From positions 62,001 through 126,000 of the forward strand of contig NZ_WJXB01000005.1 in assembly GCF_009664975.1 (NCBI RefSeq): 64,000 nt of DNA, read 5' to 3'. Every line of letters begins with the position of its first letter. The first letter of the stretch is position 1. The notes under the pieces are model-generated. The model was given only the letters and a program-made list of their open reading frames with translations. It was not told the DNA's origin and made no database searches. A program made the position numbers and the translations under genes. Shown here in pieces: positions 41,708 to 50,453 of the stretch. This DNA comes from Paenibacillus monticola (GTDB taxonomy: Bacteria; Bacillota; Bacilli; Paenibacillales; Paenibacillaceae).

Positions 41708-42594
41708 TCACGTCTGGCCTACCCAGTCACTGCCGGCGATTTCCTGCCAGCGTGAGCGAATCTGGTCATATTGTTCTTGGGGTAAGTTGCCCTTCGTAAG
41801 CAGGGTAGCATTTTGGGCCCAGCGGTCTGGATTTCTTGTACCTACAATCGCCGTATGAACACCGGTTGTGCTGAGCGCAAAGCGCAGAGCAACCTCAACC
41901 CCTTTTTGCACATCCTCAAGGAAACTGTAATTTAGCTCTTGTAGACGTTTCCAATAAGTATAAGGGTACTCTTCTTGCTTCATGGTCTCGAATGCCCAGG
42001 CAACATTAGCGATTGGACGTTTGGCTGTTACGCCCATGCCGCGCCGTGCCGCCTCACCAAGAGTCAGCTGGATAACCTCCTGGTCTGCTATATTCACCGA
42101 AGTTTCCAGACTATCAAATAGTCCAGTCTGTACTGCATATAAAGCATCATTGCGATCGCCACTATACCCGATGTACCGTGTTTTCCCCGCTTGCTTCGCG
42201 CGCTCAAGCACCTGAATAACTTCACCCCGGCGGAGGATTTCCTCGCTGCAGCTATGAAGATGGATTACATCGACATACTCTGTGTTCAGCCGCTTCAAGC
42301 TGCGGTCAATACTTTGCTCAAGCAGCAATGGTCCCAATCTGCAAATTCGAGACCTGCGGCATGCCCACATTTTGTAAACAAATAATAATCATCGCGGCGA
42401 CCCGCAAGTACTTTGCCGATCAATTCCTCACTATGGCCGTAACATTCCGCCGTATCAATAAGATTAAGTCCGGCCTCGAGTGCACCACTCAGCAGCCGAT
42501 TTACAGTTTGTTCATCCTGATCGCCAATCTCGGAGCCGCCAAAGCCCAGTATGCTAACTTCCATATCCGTGCTGCCATATTTCCGTTTCTCCAT
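41708..42594 (-). pseudogene. Aldo/keto reductase gene with a frameshift
   Basis: The N-terminal piece (42594-42295) reads MEKRKYGSTDMEVSILGFGGSEIG and IDTAECYGHSEELIGKVL, with Asp/Tyr of the active site, to FADWD. The rest (from about 42333 to 41708) continues in another frame as PLLLEQSIDRSLKRLNTEYVDVIHLHS and ends normally (AIVGTRNPD). One missing C near 42332 (GACC-ATTG for GACCC-ATTG) would restore a single chain of about 295 aa. Either a recent inactivation or a sequencing error. Confidence 0.88.
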
Positions 42595-42622
42595 ATGTAA
42601 TGCCTCCCGATGAAGCTTTAGT

Positions 42623-43129
42623 TTACTTGACCTTATTGATACTTAAAGTACTAAAGTACTGGCTGGGGTTACCCAGTTTAGGATTAAAGCGCTCTTCAAA
42701 CGTACCACCCGTATAGTCTTCAATTACCCGATGCCAAAAATTACGCGCAGGTGTATTAGCACGAATCTGTGAAACCTTCCAGTCTCCTGGATACATATCA
42801 AAAAGCTTGTGCGCAGCCCATGTTCCTATACCGCTTCGACGGTATTTCTGCAGCACAAAAAATTCTGTCATATAATACTGCCCCTCAGGATTGCGCAGCA
42901 AGCGGTCAACGAGCGCAAATCCGGCGATTTCACCCTCTACTCTAAAAACGTATGGACATTTATTAATCCCACTGCACCAGTAGGCTTCAAGTCCGGGATA
43001 CGCTGGATAAGCCCCATCCTGATCAACATGAAGATCCAGATAACGGCTAAAATCATACAAATAGAACTGCATTAGTCTGCTGATTATCTGCTTCCGCTCT
43101 TTGGGAACCAGTTCAATCCCAAGCTCCAT
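42623..43129 (-). CDS. GNAT-family N-acetyltransferase
   Basis: 168 aa from ATG 43129, five bases after AGGTGAACCTA; the upstream ATG at 43165 lacks a site. Acetyl-CoA motif QKYRRSGIGTWAAHKLF near residue 110 (R/Q-x-x-G-x-G/A). Full-length for the family. Substrate unknown. Confidence 0.86.
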   Translation of the reverse strand: MELGIELVPKERKQIISRLMQFYLYDFSRYLDLHVDQDGAYPAYPGLEAYWCSGINKCPYVFRVEGEIAGFALVDRLLRNPEGQYYMTEFFVLQKYRRSGIGTWAAHKLFDMYPGDWKVSQIRANTPARNFWHRVIEDYTGGTFEERFNPKLGNPSQYFSTLSINKVK

Positions 43130-43219
43130 TAGGTTCACCTCTGTACATTTTGTGAATAAGAACATTTTATCATAATAATCAGTCTAAACCACATTCCGCA
43201 TATGCTAATGCTGAGATCA

Positions 43220-44101
43220 TCAGACTTTTTGCAGGATTTCCCTAATAATTGTTCTATCCACCTCAATGTCAAACTTCCGTCCCCAGAAGCATTCCGTTCC
43301 TTTACTCTGAATCCGTTCATTATCTTCCACCGTCAAGGTTCTTGGAAATTCCGGTCCTGATGTCCAGTCTGTGTATCTCTTTACTTCATTCACTACCTGC
43401 TCCTTAAAGTGGCTATTCAAAATAATCGAATGGAAAAATATTTCATCCCCACAAAAGGAATGTCTATAGAAATCCACATATCCGGGGTTATTCTTAGTGA
43501 ATTCCAGAATATAATCCATACATTCACCGGTAATCGACATCCAATTTGAGCCCTTATACAGCTTGTTAGGCAGACTGCTTAAGTTTCTCTTCAGCTTGGG
43601 AACCGACATGATCAGGTTGATGTAGCGGTTTCTAAGCGCGGTAACCCGCTTGTGCCGTGATAATATAAATTTCGGATAATATACGGATACTCTGTACAAA
43701 CATCCCCACATCTCCGCTGCATTCGGTAATTCCACATGCTTAACATACTGTTTCCCTTGGTTTTCCTTAAAGAAATCTACAATAATCCCATTGGATACGA
43801 GAGGCAGATCCTGCCCACTAATGACGTGAATATAACTGAATACTCCATGTTCTTGGATTAAGGCAAAACATTTCAGAATACACTCAATCTGGCTATAATG
43901 CCCCCAATGCACGTTAATACGCTGCTCCACAAAATGAATATTGTTCTGATGTAAAATCTCATGCTGGATATTACTTTTTTTGTCCACATGCAGAAAGAAC
44001 TCAACATTCTCATCGGTTAAGCTATGGATTAACATATTTATCTGCTCAGGATTCTTATGACAAAGGATTACATATGCCATTTTGAAGTTTCGCAATAACA
44101 T
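43220..44101 (-). CDS. Core-2/I-branching-type glycosyltransferase (GT14)
   Basis: 293 aa. Begins MAYVILCHKNPEQINMLIHSL after seven residues, then FFLHVDKKS, HWGHYSQIECILKC and the YIHVISGQDLPL motif, all typical of the beta-1,6-N-acetylglucosaminyltransferase (GT14) fold; SNWMSITGECMDYILEF and SFCGDEIFFHSIILNS follow. No membrane segment. Likely transfers a sugar to surface glycan or polysaccharide. Acceptor unknown; the neighbours give no clue. Confidence 0.87.
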   Translation of the reverse strand: MLLRNFKMAYVILCHKNPEQINMLIHSLTDENVEFFLHVDKKSNIQHEILHQNNIHFVEQRINVHWGHYSQIECILKCFALIQEHGVFSYIHVISGQDLPLVSNGIIVDFFKENQGKQYVKHVELPNAAEMWGCLYRVSVYYPKFILSRHKRVTALRNRYINLIMSVPKLKRNLSSLPNKLYKGSNWMSITGECMDYILEFTKNNPGYVDFYRHSFCGDEIFFHSIILNSHFKEQVVNEVKRYTDWTSGPEFPRTLTVEDNERIQSKGTECFWGRKFDIEVDRTIIREILQKV

Positions 44102-44237
44102 TCATCCTTTCTCTCATTTTTTCCATATAATTATAGAATAGATAAACCAAATTAGATAGAGGAATGATCGAACTGAAATAAAACATGATAAGATAGAGGA
44201 AAGAACTAACAGGAAAACTACGAAAAAGGTGAATCTC

Positions 44238-45320
44238 ATGAGCATCCAGAAAATTAGCGATCGTAGAAATCTAGAATTAAAGATGCCACACATACCCTGG
44301 TTTGTGCAGCAGTTTATAGACTTCAAGCGTCCGGATCTATCTCCATCTACATTGCTGGAGTATATTCGGGACTACGAGTCTTTTTTCGGTTGGCTGCGCG
44401 GTGAGGGCTTGACGGTAGCCACCAATAATACAGAGCTAACCCTCTTAGATCTCGAAACTTTGCATATGGACAATATTGTTGGTTACCGGCTATATCTGAC
44501 TACTCGAACAGTAGGAACGAACACGCGGGTGACTGTATCCCGCAAACTGTCTGCGTTACGCTCCTTGTTTCACTATTTGAGCCAGATTGCCGAGGATGAA
44601 AACTTCTATCCGCTGCTCAAACGTAACATCATGGCCAAGGTTGAAATCAAACGTTTACATAAGCCGAAGGATACCGCAGCCAAGCTAAAGGGCAAAATTC
44701 TGGAGGATGAGGAACTGCTGGAATTTGTAGGCTACATCTATGAAGGCTATGGACGTGATATCGAAGCTAACAAACAAGCCTATTACTCCTTCTTGTTAAA
44801 CCGTGAACGCGATGCCTGCATTGCCAGCCTAATCCTGAATTCCGGTCTCCGCGTCTCCGAGGTTGTCAATCTCAACGTAGATGATGTGGATGTCAATAAT
44901 AAGCTGATGTATGTCACTCGCAAGGGCAACAATGATGAAACGTTCAAGACCCCTGTCTATTTCCGGGAGCAAGCCAAGGATGATATAGCCCTTTATCTAA
45001 ATCTGCGTCAGTCCCGTTATAAAACACCAAAAAGGGAAAAAGCAATGTTTATCGCTCTACCTAACGGGCAGCAAGAAGGTAAACGGATGACTAAACGAGC
45101 CATCCAGGAAATGATTATTAAATACGCCAAGCGTTTTGGCAAACCTTATCTAACGGTGCACAAGCTTCGCCACTCTTTTGCAACTGATTATTATCTGCAG
45201 AATGATATTTATAAAACCAAAGAGCAACTTGGACACGCTTCTACCGAGACCACAGAAATATATGCACACCTTACGGACAAAACGATGTCTGAAGCCATTG
45301 AACGGCGCTTGGAATCATAG
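44238..45320 (+). CDS. xerS: Tyrosine recombinase XerS
   Basis: 360 aa from ATG 44238 (MSIQKISDRR) with AGGTGAATCTC. Catalytic residues: Arg205 (GLRVSEV), Lys229 (TRKG), His308 and Arg311 (HKLRHSFAT), His333 (LGHAS), Tyr342 (EIYAHL). The extra-long N-terminal domain (HIPWFVQQFIDFKRPDLSPSTLLEYIRDYESFFGW) is the mark of XerS, the single recombinase that resolves chromosome dimers in streptococci and is also found in Bacillus-type genomes. In streptococci its target site difSL lies beside the gene. A repeated AT-rich element (R2) lies 110 bases downstream. Confidence 0.9.
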   Translation: MSIQKISDRRNLELKMPHIPWFVQQFIDFKRPDLSPSTLLEYIRDYESFFGWLRGEGLTVATNNTELTLLDLETLHMDNIVGYRLYLTTRTVGTNTRVTVSRKLSALRSLFHYLSQIAEDENFYPLLKRNIMAKVEIKRLHKPKDTAAKLKGKILEDEELLEFVGYIYEGYGRDIEANKQAYYSFLLNRERDACIASLILNSGLRVSEVVNLNVDDVDVNNKLMYVTRKGNNDETFKTPVYFREQAKDDIALYLNLRQSRYKTPKREKAMFIALPNGQQEGKRMTKRAIQEMIIKYAKRFGKPYLTVHKLRHSFATDYYLQNDIYKTKEQLGHASTETTEIYAHLTDKTMSEAIERRLES

Positions 45321-45431
45321 TTTCAATAGATTTTTGTATAAAAATCGGCGGTGCTTGCTTTTTGGGATTCCGGAATGGCACGGCCGCCGTTCCTTATGAC
45401 CCGATCTATAGAAACAGAGCTAGATTGCAGC

Positions 45432-45505
45432 AGGTGATTAATTTGGCTTTTCTATTGTGAATTTTTCATATGATGAAATTTTGAAAATAAGAACGTTGTT
45501 GGCAC
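45432..45505 (+). repeat. Dispersed direct repeat, copy R2
   Basis: 24-mer identical to that of R1 at 45448-45471. It holds an imperfect palindrome AATTTTTCAT-ATG-ATGAAATTTT. It overlaps the last codons of mobB and lies 112 bases past xerS. Confidence 0.85.
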
Positions 45506-46092
45506 AAATGACTTGCAATCGTTGGAACATCGTTGATGTCATATTGCATGAAGCCTTTTGGAACCTCAAGGGTTACAGCATTCCTCATCGGTGCCCAGAT
45601 ACCGGCAGCCCAGATGTTATTTAGCTTCTTCAGTAGCTCTAAATCCTCTTCTTGTTGAATCAGTACGATTTTGGGATAAGCTTCGTTCTTGAAACCTTCA
45701 ACTAGTATGAAATCGTAGCCGGAAAAGGATGCGACCAGTTCTGCTAAACTGCTGCCGCGCTCTTCGATCCGCACAGTCCGTGCTCCTCCTGTGATAGCAA
45801 CCGCAGAGGAACCCGCCTCCCTTTGCCGCCAGGTATCCGTACCCTCGTGATCGATTTCAAAGCTGTGCGCATCATGTTTAATTACAGCTACTGTGTAACC
45901 TTTCTTCTGCAACAGCGGAATAAGTGCACAGATCAGCGTAGTTTTGCCACTATTTTTGTAGCCTACGATCTGAAGAACAGCGGGTTGCTCTGAAGAAATC
46001 GGCGATGGATGGTCCCCTAGTTGTTGAAATCCCAGTTGTTTGTTGCGATAGATGCTCCCACTGCGGGTTGTACTGCTTCTGCTACGTTTCAT
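45466..46092 (-). CDS. mobB: Molybdopterin-guanine dinucleotide biosynthesis protein MobB
   Basis: 208 aa. P-loop GYKNSGKTT at residues 44-52; HDAHSFEIDHEGTDTWRQREAGS and ILVEGFKNEAYPKI are the MobB signature. The first 36 residues are an extra Arg/Ser-rich tail; the ATG at 46092 has GGAGGTTCAGG, so it is retained. MobB is a GTPase that assists in attaching GMP to molybdopterin. Its tail ends inside repeat R2. Next upstream gene is moeA, 45 bases apart. Confidence 0.9.
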   Translation of the reverse strand: MKRSRSSTTRSGSIYRNKQLGFQQLGDHPSPISSEQPAVLQIVGYKNSGKTTLICALIPLLQKKGYTVAVIKHDAHSFEIDHEGTDTWRQREAGSSAVAITGGARTVRIEERGSSLAELVASFSGYDFILVEGFKNEAYPKIVLIQQEEDLELLKKLNNIWAAGIWAPMRNAVTLEVPKGFMQYDINDVPTIASHLCQQRSYFQNFII

Positions 46093-46137
46093 CCTGAACC
46101 TCCCCCTGTTCTGGCTTCAAAATAGTCTTACTAATAA

Positions 46138-47418
46138 TTATCCCCGTATTTCTCCGGGCAGCTTAAGTACTGTTACCTTCGCTCCAGCCGTTAGGCCCCG
46201 CTCCTCGGGTGGCACAATGATCAGACAATCACTATCTTTGATCGTTACCATCACAGAGGATTCATCCAATGTGGCCGGAAAAGCATACAAACTCCCCTCA
46301 CGGATCTCCAGTCGTGCACGCACAAACCGGGTATAGTTATTCACTTTAGGATAATCCGCCCCTAACGTTGCGGTCCATTCTGGCAGAAAAGGCTGTGCTG
46401 CACCTTGCATCAGGCCAATTACCGGACGGGCGAACAATTGAAAGCCAACAAAGCAGGCTCCAGGATTGCCCGATAACGCCAGCAATAGCTTTCCTTCGCG
46501 AACAGCAGCAGTAGTTACACTACCCGGACGCATCGTCACCTTGTTAAATAGCATATCTCCACTTTGCTCGCGCACCAAATCACCCATAATGTCATAGTCC
46601 CCTACTGAAACACCGCCTGTAGTGATCACAAAATCATAGTTCTCCATTGCCAGCTTCAGTTTACCGCGAGCCAGCTCCAAGTCATCCACAATCGCTCCAA
46701 GCATGATTGGCTCTCCTCCAGTCTCACGTACCAGCGCTTCCAGCATGGGGGAGTTGCTATTGCGGATTTTGCCAGGCTGCAGCGGTTCATGTACCTCCAA
46801 CAGTTCTGTGCCCGTTGCAAAAATACCAACCTTAGGCCGTCGGTGTACCTTGACCATATCCATGCCAAAGGCTGCCAGAACAGCAATTTCCCCAGCCGAA
46901 ATCATCCCGCCAGCAGGGAGTACAAGATCACCCTGACTTAGCTCCTGACCACGCGGCGTAATATTACGCTTGGCATCCTGTTTTTTACTTATGCCAACAT
47001 ATGTAATTCCCGCGGTCACACGAGTCTCTGTAACTTCCAGCATCACAACAGTATCTGCACCCTCAGGCACCTGAGCTCCCGTCATAATTCTGGCAGCTGT
47101 GCCCGTTGTGATCTCAACTGTGGATACAGCACCACATGGAATATTGTCCACGATTTCTAGCCAAACACGATTTCCGTTTCCACAGTTCTTAATATCTGCC
47201 GCCTGTAAGGCAAAGCCGTCCATACCTGAGCGGTTAAATGCCGGAAAGGGGTGTGGTGCGATAACCCGCTCTGCCAAATAACGTCCGCAGCTTTGATTAA
47301 GCGGCACATCCTCAAATTCAAGTACATTGGCAACCTCCGTTATTCTAGCTTGTGCCTCTGAAACCTGAAGTGCTCTTCTCTGAAATTTATGATCTACTGA
47401 TTCCTGATTTCCGTTCAT
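46138..47418 (-). CDS. moeA: Molybdopterin molybdotransferase MoeA
   Basis: 426 aa, normal length. SGMDGFALQAADI near residue 65, AARIMTGAQVPEGADTVV near 110, ITTGGVSVGDYD near 265 and ALSGNPGACFVGF near 320 are MoeA landmarks. Inserts molybdate into the dithiolene of molybdopterin. ATG 47418 follows GGAGGTGC. Forms an operon with mobB; no molybdoenzyme gene lies in the window. Confidence 0.93.
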   Translation of the reverse strand: MNGNQESVDHKFQRRALQVSEAQARITEVANVLEFEDVPLNQSCGRYLAERVIAPHPFPAFNRSGMDGFALQAADIKNCGNGNRVWLEIVDNIPCGAVSTVEITTGTAARIMTGAQVPEGADTVVMLEVTETRVTAGITYVGISKKQDAKRNITPRGQELSQGDLVLPAGGMISAGEIAVLAAFGMDMVKVHRRPKVGIFATGTELLEVHEPLQPGKIRNSNSPMLEALVRETGGEPIMLGAIVDDLELARGKLKLAMENYDFVITTGGVSVGDYDIMGDLVREQSGDMLFNKVTMRPGSVTTAAVREGKLLLALSGNPGACFVGFQLFARPVIGLMQGAAQPFLPEWTATLGADYPKVNNYTRFVRARLEIREGSLYAFPATLDESSVMVTIKDSDCLIIVPPEERGLTAGAKVTVLKLPGEIRG

Positions 47419-47478
47419 ATAGCACCTCCATTTTCCATCTAATCATGATGTCTCAACAGAACTATTCTAACTATAAAC

Positions 47479-47519
47479 AAAAAAAAAGGATAGCATCCCT
47501 AGGGTAGGGCGATATCCTT
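47479..47519 (-). terminator. Terminator upstream of moeA, after the 76-aa protein gene
   Basis: AAGGATA / TATCCTT with an interior CCCTA/TAGGG hairpin, followed by a T9 run on the minus strand. Confidence 0.85.
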
Positions 47520-47535
47520 CACGAATTTACAATTA

Positions 47536-47766
47536 TTAAATAAATCTGTTATATTTCGCAGCTCGCTTTAGTTCTTCCATTTCTTGTTCTGACAGTTGTT
47601 CTTTCCCGGTAACATGATTTATGACTTGTTGGGTGGAGAATTCCGGTGTAGCTTTTACTTTCTCTTCCGTCATATCCGGATCAAATACCGAACCAAATGT
47701 CGCACCTTTAATTATATTTTTAACAAACTCTTTAGGACTTATCGCTTGCTCCTTCTTGGAATCCAT
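47536..47766 (-). CDS. Uncharacterised 76-aa protein
   Basis: Starts MDSKKEQAIS at 47766 with GGAGG eight bases before; the earlier in-frame ATG (47826) lacks a site. Charged, mostly helical: KEFVKNIIKGATFGSVFDPDMTEEKVKATPEFS, then an acidic-basic tail ending NRFI. No Cys, no membrane segment. Family not recognised. Followed by a strong terminator; upstream lies the DUF5680 gene (70 bases). Confidence 0.7.
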   Translation of the reverse strand: MDSKKEQAISPKEFVKNIIKGATFGSVFDPDMTEEKVKATPEFSTQQVINHVTGKEQLSEQEMEELKRAAKYNRFI

Positions 47767-47836
47767 TGCAAATTCCTCCTTTTTCTCACTATTCCGTACT
47801 ACGATTCGGCTTAAGATAAGTTTCATTTCTTATCCA

Positions 47837-48319
47837 TCATCTGGTAAATCCACCACAATACTGCAAGGAATATACCTCTTTACCTTTCAGCAAAATCTTC
47901 TCCGTCCCAAAAAACCTCTCCAAAGTACCCTGGTTGTCATTCAGATATTGATATTCGGCTTGCACATAGGTGGAAGGACCACGATAAGGACTCTCCTGTG
48001 AAACTACACTCAGTGCTTCTCTCAGAAAGGTATAGATGGCCCGGACTTCAAATACCCTCTGTTCATTGCCCGTTCCCCCTCCATAAGTCATCGTCCATAT
48101 TGGTTCATTACGAAAGTAAACGCTCTCCTGTCCCGCAAAAAAAGACATCCCTACGTACAAATCTCTATAGAAATACTCTCCTTTTTGATATTCTAACTGG
48201 CGGAAGCCTGCTAGCAGCGGTTCGACGGACGCCTCATCTCCTTGGGATGCATAGGTAGCCTTTTTAGCCGTTAATAGAAAGCCTACAAATTCATCCAATG
48301 CAAAATCCATCAATCTCAT
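47837..48319 (-). CDS. DUF5680 family protein
   Basis: 160 aa from ATG 48319, five bases after AGGAAGGG (another ATG is at 48310). Core: AGFRQLEYQKGEYFYRDLYVGMSFFAGQESVYF and PIWTMTYGGGTG, the DUF5680 pattern. It ends CGGFTR. Related to proteins involved in small-molecule sensing or stress, but the function is unknown. Downstream of a terminator, so probably its own unit with the 76-aa gene. Confidence 0.75.
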   Translation of the reverse strand: MRLMDFALDEFVGFLLTAKKATYASQGDEASVEPLLAGFRQLEYQKGEYFYRDLYVGMSFFAGQESVYFRNEPIWTMTYGGGTGNEQRVFEVRAIYTFLREALSVVSQESPYRGPSTYVQAEYQYLNDNQGTLERFFGTEKILLKGKEVYSLQYCGGFTR

Positions 48320-48388
48320 CCATCCCTTCCTGACAACAATATACAATAATATTACCATGTAGGAATATACGTTCGCAAATTTATCATG

Positions 48389-48422
48389 AAAAAGAGGCGC
48401 AATCGCTCAGATTACACCTCTT
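48389..48422 (-). terminator. Terminator after the DUF4178 gene
   Basis: AAGAGG-TG-TAATC / GATTGCGCCTCTT followed by TTTCATG on the minus strand. Confidence 0.75.
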
Positions 48423-48449
48423 CCCTTCACTATGTGTTCAAACGTCATA

Positions 48450-48956
48450 TTAAGAAGCACGGATGACCTTTACATCGGCTGGAATGACTGACTCCCCTTC
48501 ATACAACATAAATCGTCCATTCTGCCATTCCACCCGGAGGAGGCGGGAATCATCTGACTGATACTGCCATACATGCTGCTCCCCACCATTGATAAAAGGA
48601 GTTTGACCGACTACCTCAGCATATCCTTCATATTCTTCTTCTAAGAAATAAGTATAATCATCCAATTGAAGCGTAGTCGGCACCTCAGCCGGATCATCTA
48701 GCCGCCCGTCGATCGCTCGATATAATGCATATCGCAGCCGCTCCCGCTCCTCAATATGCAAATAGGCAATCTGGCTTCCATCACGCAAGGTTAGAACCAC
48801 TGCATTGCGTCCATTGGTATGGGTCCGTCCGGTGACCTCATACGAAGCAAGCGACACCTCGCAAATGTCTCCGGGAGCCAGGTTTAACATACTCTTTGTT
48901 ATACCCGAAGCCGCAGGCTTGGAAAATAGATTCCCAATACGTTTCCATATACTCAA
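48450..48956 (-). CDS. DUF4178 family protein
   Basis: 168 aa. TTG start at 48956 behind TAGGAGGAACGAAA. N-terminal basic region (WKRIGNLFSKP), then LAPGDICEVSLASYEVTGRT and the repeated beta-strands typical of DUF4178 (YFLEEEYEGY, VWQYQSDDSRLLRVEWQNGRFMLYEGESV). DUF4178 genes occur beside DUF350 and PspA genes, as here, in a group akin to E. coli yjfJKL. Part of the PspA-DUF350-DUF4178 group; modular hairpin repeats fill the leader. Confidence 0.85.
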   Translation of the reverse strand: MSIWKRIGNLFSKPAASGITKSMLNLAPGDICEVSLASYEVTGRTHTNGRNAVVLTLRDGSQIAYLHIEERERLRYALYRAIDGRLDDPAEVPTTLQLDDYTYFLEEEYEGYAEVVGQTPFINGGEQHVWQYQSDDSRLLRVEWQNGRFMLYEGESVIPADVKVIRAS

Positions 48957-48968
48957 TTTCGTTCCTCC

Positions 48969-49116
48969 TAAAAGTTTGTGAGCGTAAGCTTCCTTGAATT
49001 ACTTCAAACAAACTTGCTTCGTAAGCATAGACCTTAGTTTTGTAAGCATAGTCCTCTATGAATAGCTTCGTACAAAACTGCCTCGTAAGCATTAACTTAA
49101 GTTTGTGAGCGTAGGC
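48969..49116 (-). repeat. Modular hairpin repeat (two diverged units) before the DUF4178 gene
   Basis: Units aligned with the 66-bp repeat at 1433: AAACTTAAG-n-TATGCTTACGA-n-AGTTTTG ... GAAG-n-AATTCA ... GCTTACGCTCACAAACTT. The last unit abuts the AGGAGG ribosome site (TTTTAGGAGG), as at 1433 and 50335. Confidence 0.8.
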
Positions 49117-49521
49117 TTACAAAAAAGCCGAAATTAATAAAGCTCCTACAATATGCAATGAGCCTGAAAATAATCCATACCCTATTTTGCCAAGCTGAGT
49201 GCCGTGATCCAGCTCAATCTTTCCCCATTTGCTAAGCAAGAGATGAATTGTTTTTTCAAGAGCAAATAATAGCAGAAAGGAGAATACGGAGACAAGCAGA
49301 GCTTCTCCCAAACTGCTTGCGGCAGCAATCGAAGAAGATAATATATATGCTTGCGCCAAGAGCTTCAGCACAAACCTTGTAGTAACCGCCATATTGCCTG
49401 CTTTTAGCTCTTCCAAATCATTATATCGGGTAAACAGTGAATCCACGTACATCAGCACAAACAGCAGCACAGCGCTGCTCACCGTCCATACGACCATGGA
49501 CACCAGGACATGGAGATCCAT
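49117..49521 (-). CDS. DUF350 family membrane protein
   Basis: 134 aa with four hydrophobic segments, an ELKAGNMAVTTRFVLKLLAQ stretch after the first two, and GYGLFSGSLHIVGALL near the end, matching DUF350 (YjfL) proteins. Begins MDLHVLVSMVV at 49521 behind GGGGG. Lies between PspA and DUF4178 genes. Function unknown; the association with PspA suggests an envelope role. Confidence 0.85.
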   Translation of the reverse strand: MDLHVLVSMVVWTVSSAVLLFVLMYVDSLFTRYNDLEELKAGNMAVTTRFVLKLLAQAYILSSSIAAASSLGEALLVSVFSFLLLFALEKTIHLLLSKWGKIELDHGTQLGKIGYGLFSGSLHIVGALLISAFL

Positions 49522-49566
49522 TTTTTTGCCCCCGTATATTCAATTTAGATACTAGGATAAGCATAG

Positions 49567-49606
49567 ATAAAGCGAAGGAGAAACGTTACTACTGTCTCCC
49601 CTTCGC
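49567..49606 (-). terminator. Hairpin terminator between PspA and DUF350 genes
   Basis: GCGAAGG-GGAG-AC ... GTTTCTCCTTCGC stem followed by TTTATC on the minus strand. Confidence 0.65.
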
Positions 49607-49645
49607 CTATGGAACATCAGCCGTGCTCTTGGCTAAGGTCGTATA

Positions 49646-50314
49646 TTATTGTTTGTCGTATTGCTTCATCAGTGCGGCCAGCTCGTCTTCGACTCCCTGA
49701 TCCTTGTTTAACTTCTCAAATTCATCATCCAGCGATTTATTACCGGAGCTCATTTCGTTGCTGGCTTCAGCCTGTGCTTCGGCCTGCAGCATTTTGTCTT
49801 CCATACGCTTAAGTCCTGCCGATGCTGAATCGGAGCTAAATCCGCTCATTGCTTTATTGATTTCCGTTTGGGCCTTGGCTGCGTTGAAGCGCGCTACAAG
49901 CGTCTCACGTTTGTTCTTCATCTGAGTGAGTTGTTTACGCATTTCATCCAGTTTGCCACGCAGATTATCTGCAGACGCTTTGTTCTGGTCAAAGCTGCTC
50001 TTATACTCAACGAGCTTGACTTCAGCAGACTTCTTCTCTTCCAGGGCACGACGGGCAAGGTCGGCGTTACCAGCCTGAGCAGCAGCATGTGCCTGCTGGT
50101 TGCGCTTAGTAACAAGGGCTTCCTGTTCTTCATAGAGCTGCTTAAATTTCTTTTCAATAGCGATTTGGGCAGCTACAGCTTTCTCAGCATCCTCTAAATC
50201 CTCTGCCATATCGCGGATATACTGATCGGTCATTTTTATAGGATCTTCTGCTTTGTCAATAATCGCATTCACATTGGACATGGTTAAATCGCGTAATCGT
50301 TTAAATATAGACAT
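49646..50314 (-). CDS. pspA: PspA/IM30 family envelope-stress protein
   Basis: 222 aa, all helical coiled coil, normal PspA length. Begins MSIFKRLRDLTMSNVNAIIDKAEDPIKM, the membrane-binding amphipathic helix, then EKFKQLYEEQ..., with LEEKKSAEVKLVEYKSSF and KMLQAEAQAEASNEM near the end. PspA assembles ESCRT-III-like filaments that protect membranes. ATG 50314 follows AGGAGGAATGTC. A modular hairpin repeat ends at this ribosome site. No pspF/liaR-type regulator nearby. Confidence 0.92.
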   Translation of the reverse strand: MSIFKRLRDLTMSNVNAIIDKAEDPIKMTDQYIRDMAEDLEDAEKAVAAQIAIEKKFKQLYEEQEALVTKRNQQAHAAAQAGNADLARRALEEKKSAEVKLVEYKSSFDQNKASADNLRGKLDEMRKQLTQMKNKRETLVARFNAAKAQTEINKAMSGFSSDSASAGLKRMEDKMLQAEAQAEASNEMSSGNKSLDDEFEKLNKDQGVEDELAALMKQYDKQ

Positions 50315-50334
50315 CTTGACATTCCTCCTAAAAT

Positions 50335-50405
50335 TTTGTAAGCATACGCTTAAGTTTGGTGAGCGTTACTTTCCTGACCTCGCTTTGTAAGTCAATGCTT
50401 AGTTA
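50335..50405 (-). repeat. Modular hairpin repeat (short form) before the pspA gene
   Basis: Contains CAAACTTAAGCGTATGCTTACAAAATTTT directly before AGGAGG, and an upstream diverged unit starting AACTAAGCATTGACTTAC. Matches the units at 1433 and 48969 in order and spacing to the ribosome site. Confidence 0.75.
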
Positions 50406-50453
50406 AAAGCTCATTTGTTATCTTTTACGCAGGGAATTCAATACCGTTTCATA

